A DNA stretch of 11,043 nucleotides from Lachnospiraceae bacterium (GTDB lineage Bacteria > Bacillota > Clostridia > Lachnospirales > Lachnospiraceae). This document shows, piece by piece, positions 5,631-11,043 of this stretch (position 1 is the stretch's first letter; each line of letters starts with the position of its first letter). A program made the translations under genes and the position numbers. The notes under the pieces were generated by a model, which was given only the letters and a program-made list of their open reading frames with translations, was not told the DNA's origin and ran no database searches. The DNA is taken from the NCBI GenBank assembly GCA_022790905.1, contig JAAVYC010000112.1, positions 1 to 11,043 of the forward strand, written 5' to 3'.

Positions 5631-7678
5631 TATTCAATATCTCCTTCTTTTAACATTTCTTCCAACGTATCTTGTATCATCCATTTTGCCTTTTCTATGG
5701 AACAGTCTGTAAGCTGCGCACCCGCTACATTCAGATGACCTCCGCCTCCTAAACGCTCCATAATCAATTGCACATTAATCTCATCAATGGAACGAGAACT
5801 AATATATATTTTTCCCTGATAAGGAGTCAACACAAAAGAGGCCTTGATTCCAACGATATTGAGTAATTCGTTCGCTGCCTGAGCACCCACAATAGTTGGA
5901 CTCTTAATGTTATCTGCCGGACAGACAGAAATTGCAAAGTGGTCATAATAAACTTCCGCATGACGCACCACTTCTGCCCTGGCTTTATACGCATCCATAT
6001 CATCCCTCAACAATTTTCGCACACGGGTAACTTCGGCGCCACAACGTCTTAAATAAGCAGCTGCTTCAAATGTACGCACTCCCGTATTCGACATAAAATT
6101 ATTCGTGTCAATTAAAATTCCCGCATAGATAGCGTCTGCCTCTCTCGGCTCTAACTTGATCTTTTCCGTAAAATACTGTAAAACCTCTGCAATCATCTCA
6201 CAGGTAGAAGAGGCATACGGCTCAATATAAGATAAAGTAGGACTTTCAACCACATCGCTTGTCTGTCTATGATGGTCAAATACAACAATTGTTTTTGTCT
6301 TTTTAAGTAGCTCCGGACATTCTGTGTAATTTGGTCTATTCGTATCTACTACCATTACAAGCGATTTATTGTTTACTTTGTAAAGTGCTGTCTCACTATT
6401 AATACACAAATCGTTAGGATAACCATTCTCTTCTGTAAAACAATCTCTAATTGGACGAAGTGACGTTGTCACTTCATCGAGCACGATATATGCCGTCTTA
6501 TCGAGAACTCTCGCTGCACAGCAAATTCCAATTGCCGCACCAAAAGAGTCTACATCGGCAATTCTATGACCCATAATAAAAATCTGCTCTTTGCTCTCGA
6601 TCAATTCTCTTAAAGCTTCTGCTTTTACTCTTGCCTTTACCCTTGTATTCTTCTCTACTTTTTGAGATTTTCCTCCGTAATAGGTAATTTGTTCCCGTTC
6701 TTTGATGACAACCTGGTCACCGCCGCGTCCCAATGCCAAATCAATAGCGGCTCTTGCATATTCATAATTTTGATTATAAGTACCGGAATTATAACCGATT
6801 CCAATACTGAGAGTCGCCGCCATCTCATTTCCGACTTTTATGGTTTTGACTTCCTCAATCAAACTAAATTTATCCTTTTCCAATTCCTCCAAATATTTAT
6901 GTTTAAATACAACAAAATACTTGTCTTTTTCGATTTTTCGCACAAGCGCATCAACATTGGAAAAATATCTGTTCACTTTTCGTTCAATCAACGCTTCTAA
7001 TAGAGAACGCTTTACATCCTCAACACTGTCTAAGACTTCATCATAATTATCAATATAGACCAAAGAGGCTACTAATCTCTGCTCTTCATTTTCTTTGATA
7101 TACTTTTTGAGATCTGTCTCATCGAATAGATATAGAACATTCAAATAATCCTTATTCTTGTCCAGAGAGACGATCCCATTTTCTGGCAATATTGTGTCAA
7201 AATACATTTTTTTCAGATGTATTCGGTAGAATCTCTCATCCATCGTAATGGATAGATCTCGTATCTCATCCTTTTTTTGTAACAGCTCTTTTGTCAATGC
7301 CGGAAAAATGCCATTGACTGTTTTGTGATACGTCTTTTCTTTTCCCGTTATTTTAGAAAACTGCTGATTCAACCACAAAATTTTTCCATCTTCATCCAAC
7401 AGTGCATAGGGAATCTCAAATTCTTCCAAAAGCTTCTTTTGTACGCTTCCATATTGTGTTGCAAATGTGATCAATTCATTGAGTAACACCGGCTTATTAT
7501 AGTTATAAGAAGAGACTACTACAATAAAATAAACCACAGTAAATCCACTCACCACAAAACCAGATTTCACATTAATCATATAAACCGGTATATTGATAAG
7601 CAGTAACAAAATTGTCAAAATCATCGGCCAATACATATAGTTGCGCAGCCGACCTTTTAATTTTATATTCTGTTTCAT
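5630..7678 (-). CDS. gdpP: GdpP-type cyclic-di-AMP phosphodiesterase
   Basis: The 682-residue membrane protein hydrolyses the second messenger c-di-AMP, which controls potassium/osmotic balance and cell-wall stress. Two membrane segments (about 15-36 and 40-57) are followed by a PAS-like domain (about 85-190, ALLDEDGKILWLNQQFSKITG) and a degenerate GGDEF-like domain (about 200-330). The C-terminal DHH/DHHA1 catalytic unit (about 360-675) keeps its metal ligands: GHRIADVDS (His371, Asp375, Asp377), VVDT (Asp445), DHH (468-470), ILIDT (Asp524) and the substrate motif GGGGH (644-648), so it should be active. The ATG at 7678 follows AAAGGAGA; in-frame codons upstream have no such site. In Bacillus, yybS lies just before gdpP; here it is absent. 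rplI follows, overlapping by one base. Confidence 0.93.
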   Translation of the reverse strand: MKQNIKLKGRLRNYMYWPMILTILLLLINIPVYMINVKSGFVVSGFTVVYFIVVVSSYNYNKPVLLNELITFATQYGSVQKKLLEEFEIPYALLDEDGKILWLNQQFSKITGKEKTYHKTVNGIFPALTKELLQKKDEIRDLSITMDERFYRIHLKKMYFDTILPENGIVSLDKNKDYLNVLYLFDETDLKKYIKENEEQRLVASLVYIDNYDEVLDSVEDVKRSLLEALIERKVNRYFSNVDALVRKIEKDKYFVVFKHKYLEELEKDKFSLIEEVKTIKVGNEMAATLSIGIGYNSGTYNQNYEYARAAIDLALGRGGDQVVIKEREQITYYGGKSQKVEKNTRVKARVKAEALRELIESKEQIFIMGHRIADVDSFGAAIGICCAARVLDKTAYIVLDEVTTSLRPIRDCFTEENGYPNDLCINSETALYKVNNKSLVMVVDTNRPNYTECPELLKKTKTIVVFDHHRQTSDVVESPTLSYIEPYASSTCEMIAEVLQYFTEKIKLEPREADAIYAGILIDTNNFMSNTGVRTFEAAAYLRRCGAEVTRVRKLLRDDMDAYKARAEVVRHAEVYYDHFAISVCPADNIKSPTIVGAQAANELLNIVGIKASFVLTPYQGKIYISSRSIDEINVQLIMERLGGGGHLNVAGAQLTDCSIEKAKWMIQDTLEEMLKEGDIE

Positions 7679-7707
7679 ATTTTCTCCTTTATGCTGTAAC
7701 CTTAATA

Positions 7708-7736
7708 AGTATAGCACTAAAGGCCCTATATTTAAA
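7708..7736 (-). promoter_or_regulatory. Promoter of gdpP-rplI-dnaB
   Basis: TTTAAA (7736-7731) and TATACT (7713-7708) are 17 bases apart, with TG one base before the -10 hexamer, an extended -10. It lies between the rpsR terminator and gdpP, so the downstream three genes can be transcribed independently. Confidence 0.55.
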
Positions 7737-7758
7737 GCACTTTTTGCACTCTAGATAT

Positions 7759-7796
7759 TGAAAAACCCTATACCGCAAATGCTTGGGTACAGGGTT
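7759..7796 (-). terminator. Terminator of rpsF-ssb-rpsR
   Basis: AACCCTGTACC (7796-7786) pairs with GGTATAGGGTT (7774-7764), 11 bp including one G-U, with an 11-base loop. It is followed by T residues (7765-7761), about 20 bases after rpsR. Confidence 0.8.
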
Positions 7797-7817
7797 ATTT
7801 TTATTACCAGATATTGA

Positions 7818-8078
7818 TTAATCTGTCACGTATGGCATCAAAGCAACGTGACGTGCTCTTTTAATTGCCACTGTAAGCGCTCTCTGATGTTTTGCACAGT
7901 TGCCTGTGATTCTTCTCGGTAAAATTTTACCTCTCTCAGAAATATATCTCTTTAATTTATTTACATCTTTATAATCAATTGCATTGTCTTTTCCACAGAA
8001 AACACATACTTTTTTTCTTTTATGTGGTGCTCTTCTTCTCATTGGAGCATCGCTTTTCTCTGTCTTATTGTAAGCCAT
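7818..8078 (-). CDS. rpsR: 30S ribosomal protein bS18 (cysteine-containing form)
   Basis: The 86-residue protein starts MAYNKTEKSDAPMRRRAPHK and continues with KKVCVFCGKDNAIDYKDVN and ILPRRITGNCAKHQRALTVA, the bS18 signature. bS18 pairs with bS6 on the 30S platform. Cys25, Cys28, Cys61 and His64 are retained, so this is the zinc-binding (C+) type rather than the Cys-less paralogue some bacteria use in zinc limitation. The ATG follows AGGAGG. It is the last gene of rpsF-ssb-rpsR, 17 bases after ssb, and a hairpin terminator follows. Confidence 0.97.
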   Translation of the reverse strand: MAYNKTEKSDAPMRRRAPHKRKKVCVFCGKDNAIDYKDVNKLKRYISERGKILPRRITGNCAKHQRALTVAIKRARHVALMPYVTD

Positions 8079-8095
8079 GGTTTTTACCTCCTGTT

Positions 8096-8536
8096 TTAAT
8101 TAAATGGTAATTCTTCATCAATTCCATCCGGAATATTCATAAAGCCGTCTCCTGCTGCGCTGCTCGGCGCTGGTCTCTCTGCCGGCACAAAACCGCTATT
8201 ATTATCACTTGCCGCTTTACTCTCCGCAAATTCCTGTTCCTCCACAACTATATCTGTCGTGTAGACTCTCTGTCCGTCCTTATTTGTATAACTTCCAGTC
8301 TGGATACGTCCGGTAACTGCAACTTTGATTCCTTTACGAAAATATCTTTCCGCAAACTCACCTTGACGTCCAAAAGCAACACAATTGATAAAATCTGCTG
8401 TCTGCTGATCTCCGTCACGTTTGAATCTTCTATCTACTGCAAGTGTGTATCTCGCTACGGCTGTTGACTGTTCTCCCTGTGAATAACGAATCTCTGGATC
8501 TCTAGTCAATCGTCCCATAAGTATTACCTTATTCAT
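8096..8536 (-). CDS. ssb: Single-stranded DNA-binding protein SSB
   Basis: The 146-residue protein has an OB-fold (about 1-105), starting MNKVILMGRLTRDPEIRYS and including DFINCVAFGRQGEFAERYFRKG and IQTGSYTNKDGQRVYTTDIVVEE. A flexible linker rich in S, A and P follows. The C-terminal acidic tip IDEELPFN is the docking peptide for replication and repair partners. It should act as a homotetramer that coats single-stranded DNA at the fork. The linker is shorter than in E. coli. Its position between rpsF and rpsR is the standard Firmicutes arrangement, with 19 and 17 bases to its neighbours. Confidence 0.97.
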   Translation of the reverse strand: MNKVILMGRLTRDPEIRYSQGEQSTAVARYTLAVDRRFKRDGDQQTADFINCVAFGRQGEFAERYFRKGIKVAVTGRIQTGSYTNKDGQRVYTTDIVVEEQEFAESKAASDNNSGFVPAERPAPSSAAGDGFMNIPDGIDEELPFN

Positions 8537-8555
8537 GTGATTTCCTCTTTTCTAT

Positions 8556-8846
8556 TTACGCCTCATCTGCTCTAACGCATAAGAAACGAAGAACGTTGTC
8601 CATAATACGAACATGTGATTCTATCTGAGCCGGAGCATCTGCTTCTGCGTCAAATTGAATGAAGTAATAAAATCCTTCTCTCATCTTCTGAATCTCGTAA
8701 GCCAATCTCTTCTTACCCCACTCATCCACGTTGGTAATTGTACCGCCAAAACGCGTAATGTATTCTTTTGCTTTTTCTACGACTGCTGCTCTGGCATCGT
8801 CTTCGATCTTGGCATTTACAATGAGTGCTAATTCATATTTGTTCAT
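8556..8846 (-). CDS. rpsF: 30S ribosomal protein bS6
   Basis: The 96-residue protein has the bS6 ferredoxin-like fold: MNKYELALIVNAKIEDD, then TRFGGTITNVDEWGKKRLAYEI, then EGFYYFIQFDAEADAPAQIE and RIMDNVLRFLCVR. It binds the 30S platform as a pair with bS18, which is encoded two genes downstream. It lacks the long acidic or glutamate tail seen in E. coli. The ATG follows AAAGGAGGT. It is the first gene of the rpsF-ssb-rpsR unit, with a strong promoter and a candidate autoregulatory hairpin in the leader. Confidence 0.97.
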   Translation of the reverse strand: MNKYELALIVNAKIEDDARAAVVEKAKEYITRFGGTITNVDEWGKKRLAYEIQKMREGFYYFIQFDAEADAPAQIESHVRIMDNVLRFLCVRADEA

Positions 8847-8874
8847 GCTGTTGTACCTCCTTTTGGTCTCTGGC

Positions 8875-8899
8875 CCCTGCTACTTTTGCGGGAGCAAGG
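8875..8899 (-). promoter_or_regulatory. Candidate S6:S18 autoregulatory leader hairpin
   Basis: In the rpsF leader, CCTTGCT (8899-8893) pairs with AGCAGGG (8881-8875), 7 bp with one G-U. The loop region contains CCG (8891-8889) and a small C-AAAA-G cap. Leaders bound by the bS6:bS18 complex are known to present an unpaired CCG in a hairpin just upstream of rpsF. Position and motif fit, but the exact fold is my inference. Confidence 0.5.
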
Positions 8900-8924
8900 A
8901 ATTTATAATATATCACGAGCAAAT

Positions 8925-8953
8925 ATAATATCATAAATCACTTTTATTTTCAA
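8925..8953 (-). promoter_or_regulatory. Promoter of rpsF-ssb-rpsR
   Basis: TTGAAA (8953-8948) and TATTAT (8930-8925) are 17 bases apart, with TG before the -10. The -35 lies about 35 bases after the stop codon of the DUF951 gene, and I see no terminator between them, so some read-through from that gene is possible. Confidence 0.7.
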
Positions 8954-8987
8954 GGCTTTTTATATGATTTCTCCCAAATTTACAGTT

Positions 8988-9185
8988 TCATTTCACAATC
9001 TTTTTTTGAAGATTTTTGGTATTCTTTTCCACCACACGGCGAGCAATCATAATTTGATGGCTACAGCCGGTACACTTTAACCGAAAATCAGCTCCCACTC
9101 TCAAAATTTCCCATTCATTACTTCCACAGGGATGCTGTTTTTTCAACTTTACGATATCACCAACTTCATATTGATACTGGTTCAT
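8988..9185 (-). CDS. DUF951 protein (YyzM-like), 65 aa
   Basis: The small basic protein is MNQYQYEVGDIVKLKK, then HPCGSNEWEILRVGADFRLKC, then CSHQIMIARRVVEK. This is the DUF951 pattern: a conserved HPCGS, a tryptophan, and a C-x2-C pair (Cys38, Cys41) that, with Cys20, could bind a metal. The strand-rich layout suggests a small nucleic-acid-binding barrel, but no function is established. Similar genes occur near rpsF in other Firmicutes, as I recall. The ATG at 9185 is chosen because TAGGAGG ends 4 bases upstream. A TTG at 9203 would overlap the Sir2 gene and has no such site. The Sir2 stop codon TAG is the first part of this ribosome binding site, pointing to coupled translation. Confidence 0.85.
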   Translation of the reverse strand: MNQYQYEVGDIVKLKKQHPCGSNEWEILRVGADFRLKCTGCSHQIMIARRVVEKNTKNLQKKIVK

Positions 9186-9193
9186 GAATCCTC

Positions 9194-9907
9194 CTAAATA
9201 CAATCAAATACTTTACCTATACTCTCGTGAATAACTAAGTCTGCACGATGATCCATTGGTGTCTCACTTTTATTAATCAACACAAGTTTTTCTCCATGAT
9301 AATAATCAATAAGACCCGCTGCTGGATAAACGGCAAGGGAAGTCCCGCCAATTATCAGCACGTCGGCATTACTAATATAATCTAAAGCCTTCTGCATGGT
9401 ATAGTGATCCAATCCCTCTTCGTAGAGGACAACATCCGGTTTGATCGAACCCCCACAGCTGCACGTTGGCACTCCTTCCGTTTCCAAAATAAATGTTGCA
9501 TCGTAGAGTTTTTTACATTTCTGACAGTAATTCCTATGCACACTCCCGTGGAGTTCTAAGACCTCTTTACTTCCCGCTGCCTGGTGAAGACCATCAATGT
9601 TTTGAGTAATCACCGCCTTTAATTTTCCCTTCTGCTCTAATTCTGCCAGTTTTAAATGCGCTGCATTTGGTTTTGCATCCAGAGCTAACATTTTATCCCG
9701 ATAAAAACGATAGAATTCTTCTGTCTTACTCATATAGAACGTATGACTCAAAATCATTTCTGGTGGATAATCATATTTTTGATGATAAAGTCCGTCTACG
9801 CTTCGAAAGTCTGGTATTCCACTCTCTGTAGAAACCCCTGCCCCTCCAAAAAATACAATATTGTTTGACTGTTCCACAAGTTCTTTCAATTGTCCGATTG
9901 TATCCAT
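9194..9907 (-). CDS. cobB: Sir2-family NAD-dependent protein deacetylase
   Basis: The 237-residue cytoplasmic sirtuin removes acyl groups from lysines, using NAD and producing O-acetyl-ADP-ribose. NAD-binding motifs are GGAGVSTESGIPDFRS (21-36), TQNIDGLHQ (101-109) and GTSLAVYPAAG (188-198). The catalytic base is His120 in LHGSVH. The zinc module has Cys128, Cys131, Cys149 and Cys151 (CQKC, then CSC). The Tyr/Arg pair of desuccinylating sirtuins (class III) is not visible, so a deacetylase like Thermotoga Sir2 is the better guess. The ATG at 9907 follows AAGGAGGG; in-frame codons upstream have no such site. A GNAT acetyltransferase gene ends 50 bases upstream, so opposing enzymes may be co-expressed. 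DUF951 follows 8 bases later. Confidence 0.93.
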   Translation of the reverse strand: MDTIGQLKELVEQSNNIVFFGGAGVSTESGIPDFRSVDGLYHQKYDYPPEMILSHTFYMSKTEEFYRFYRDKMLALDAKPNAAHLKLAELEQKGKLKAVITQNIDGLHQAAGSKEVLELHGSVHRNYCQKCKKLYDATFILETEGVPTCSCGGSIKPDVVLYEEGLDHYTMQKALDYISNADVLIIGGTSLAVYPAAGLIDYYHGEKLVLINKSETPMDHRADLVIHESIGKVFDCI

Positions 9908-9932
9908 AGATTCCCTCCTTAATTTTATCATG

Positions 9933-9961
9933 TTTATTTCCACCTAGAAAAACGATGTCAA
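9933..9961 (-). promoter_or_regulatory. Possible internal promoter for the Sir2-DUF951 pair
   Basis: A perfect TTGACA (9961-9956) straddles the stop codon of the GNAT gene, with AATAAA (9938-9933) 17 bases on. The -10 matches consensus at only four positions. Confidence 0.35.
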
Positions 9962-10506
9962 ATCATAAGCCCCATCACTATCTCATCCCGAAATGTACCA
10001 TCTTTTAATAAAAATGCTTGTCTTGTGCATCCCCATCTTTCAAAACCATACTTTTTATAAAGATTCAGAGCTTTTTCGTTGTCTGAAAATACACCTAATT
10101 CTATTTGAGAAAAACCAATCTGTTTTGCCATAAGGATGGTTTCTCTTACTAATAGATCGCCCAAACCTTTTCCCTGATATTCTTTTTCAATGGCAACTCC
10201 GATACAAGAACGATGACGCATTTTCTTTTTGTCACAGTAACAATAAAGACTACTGTTTCCTATAATCTTATTATTTATGACAGCCGCAATCATAATATCC
10301 GTCGCACTTTCGGCTTTCTTTATTAATAATTCTTTTTCCTCTTCCTCTGTGAAAAGAATTTCCTCCGGATAATTGATCATAAAATAAGATTCCTCAGAGA
10401 CGGTTAAAAAATAAGATAACATCTGCTCTGCATCGTGTTCATTTGGACTTCGCAATATACATTTCGTCCCATCCCGTAATAATATTTCTTTTTCTGTAAA
10501 AATCAT
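9958..10506 (-). CDS. GNAT-family N-acetyltransferase
   Basis: The 182-residue protein is a single GNAT domain, which transfers an acetyl group from acetyl-CoA to an amine. Motif A is plain: IGVAIEKEYQGKGLGDLLV, with Q-x-x-G-x-G at 111-116 binding the CoA pyrophosphate. Motif B follows in IELGVFSDNEKALNLYKKYGFE. The N-terminus (ILLRDGTKCILRSPNEHDAEQM) is the usual receptor-loop region. The substrate cannot be assigned: small molecules, peptides and ribosomal proteins are all used by this family. The ATG at 10506 follows GGGAGG. It has its own promoter, and the Sir2 deacetylase gene starts 50 bases after its stop codon. Confidence 0.9.
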   Translation of the reverse strand: MIFTEKEILLRDGTKCILRSPNEHDAEQMLSYFLTVSEESYFMINYPEEILFTEEEEKELLIKKAESATDIMIAAVINNKIIGNSSLYCYCDKKKMRHRSCIGVAIEKEYQGKGLGDLLVRETILMAKQIGFSQIELGVFSDNEKALNLYKKYGFERWGCTRQAFLLKDGTFRDEIVMGLMI

Positions 10507-10577
10507 GATTTCCTCCCTATATGAATTCAGACGTTAAAAATTACTCTCCATGTCAAATTCTAAATATTCATGTTACT

Positions 10578-10607
10578 ATTTTAACTGATATTCCATGATT
10601 TTCGCAA
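10578..10607 (-). promoter_or_regulatory. Promoter of the GNAT-Sir2-DUF951 unit
   Basis: TTGCGA (10607-10602) and TAAAAT (10583-10578) are 18 bases apart. They lie right behind the hairpin that follows the degV-family gene. The 5' untranslated region would be about 65 bases. Confidence 0.6.
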
Positions 10608-10615
10608 GGATTTTT

Positions 10616-10643
10616 AAAGCGGTCAATCTATGGATCAACCGCT
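10616..10643 (-). terminator. Hairpin after the degV-family gene
   Basis: AGCGGTTGAT (10643-10634) and ATTGACCGCT (10627-10618) pair over 10 bp, including two G-U pairs, with a 6-base loop. It is followed only by TTAAAAA, so the T-run is weak. Its position 12 bases after the stop codon supports a terminator. Confidence 0.55.
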
Positions 10644-10654
10644 CCTACATCAAC

Positions 10655-11043
10655 TCATTCTTCCCTTAATACACCACATATTCCAATTCCAACTGCGTCC
10701 ATTCCCACATGAGAAACAATGCTGCACGACAATGGTGTATAAGAAATTTTATAGCCAGGAAAAGCATCCTGTACTTCCTTTTTCCAGATCTCTGCTTTTT
10801 GCGGATCTTTAAAAGAACCTGCTACTTCAATCCTAATCTTCCTTGGAACATAATTTTCAAATTTTTTCTGAAGATCTTTTTCCACCGCATCGATCATTTT
10901 CTTTTCGCATTGCTTGATACCACGTCCTTTTGTGTAAGCATCTAATTTCTCTCCCTGTAAAGTAAGGATAGGTTTGATATTGAATGCCGATCCCAATGCC
11001 GCCACAACTGGGGTAATTCTTCCTCCTTTTTTCAATTGTTCCA
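10655..11043 (-). CDS. DegV-family fatty-acid-binding protein, C-terminal part (runs off right edge)
   Basis: About 129 codons are visible; the 5' end lies beyond the window. The segment EQLKKGGRITPVVAALGSAF followed by NIKPILTLQGEKLD is the DegV hallmark connecting the two alpha/beta lobes. The rest (AYTKGRGIKQCEKKMIDAV, later AGSFKDPQKAEIWKKEVQD) is the second lobe. It ends with SHVGMDAVGIGICGVLREE, where DegV proteins normally carry the SHVGPGALGI-like stretch near the C-terminus. Family members (FakB-type) hold a fatty acid and present it to the FakA kinase for phosphorylation in phospholipid synthesis. Bacteria often have several copies, so the exact ligand cannot be told. A TTG at 11035 is an internal leucine codon, not a start. 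Confidence 0.9.
   Translation of the reverse strand, partial: EQLKKGGRITPVVAALGSAFNIKPILTLQGEKLDAYTKGRGIKQCEKKMIDAVEKDLQKKFENYVPRKIRIEVAGSFKDPQKAEIWKKEVQDAFPGYKISYTPLSCSIVSHVGMDAVGIGICGVLREE

Noticed and set aside
7679..7717. Upstream start adding 13 residues to GdpP
   Set aside because: It would overlap the predicted -10 box, and only the ATG at 7678 has an AAAGGAGA site at the right distance.

Overview
The window looks like a chromosomal housekeeping region of a low-GC Gram-positive anaerobe of the class Clostridia, most likely a Lachnospiraceae relative. The reasons are the AT-rich intergenic DNA, strong AGGAGG-type ribosome binding sites, a 56-residue clostridial 2[4Fe-4S] ferredoxin, a MecA adaptor, a GdpP c-di-AMP phosphodiesterase and the Firmicutes order rpsF-ssb-rpsR / gdpP-rplI-dnaB. 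The taxonomic placement is inference from gene content. I see no insertion sequence, CRISPR array, tRNA, rRNA or phage gene.

Left part (1-3023). The 5' end of a minus-strand, membrane-anchored protein (probably a GH18-type glycosidase) runs off the left edge. Next come a small unrecognised minus-strand gene and a 600-base gap without a convincing gene. That gap can fold, on the minus strand, into a nested hairpin followed by a long hairpin with a T-run, so it may hold a structured RNA or attenuator. mecA follows on the plus strand with a clear promoter. It converges on a DUF1858 gene across a shared two-way terminator. Divergent from the DUF1858 gene are two tandem ferredoxin genes, each with its own terminator and its own copy of the same promoter.

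Central part (3060-8846, all minus strand). In transcription order this is rpsF-ssb-rpsR (promoter, possible S6:S18 autoregulatory leader, terminator), then gdpP-rplI-dnaB (own promoter, terminator after dnaB), then a MerR-type/coiled-coil gene with its own promoter and a TTG start. Together these supply ribosomal proteins bS6, bS18 and bL9, single-strand DNA binding protein, replicative helicase and c-di-AMP turnover.

Right part (8988-11043, minus strand). A GNAT acetyltransferase, a Sir2 deacetylase and a small DUF951 protein lie close together and probably form an operon. Sir2 and DUF951 appear translationally coupled, because the Sir2 stop codon forms part of the DUF951 ribosome binding site. 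The 3' part of a degV-family gene enters from the right edge.

Most of the window is ordinary core genome. The items most worth a second look are the possible structured RNA at about 664-840, the ferredoxin pair with duplicated promoters, and the MerR/coiled-coil protein beside dnaB.
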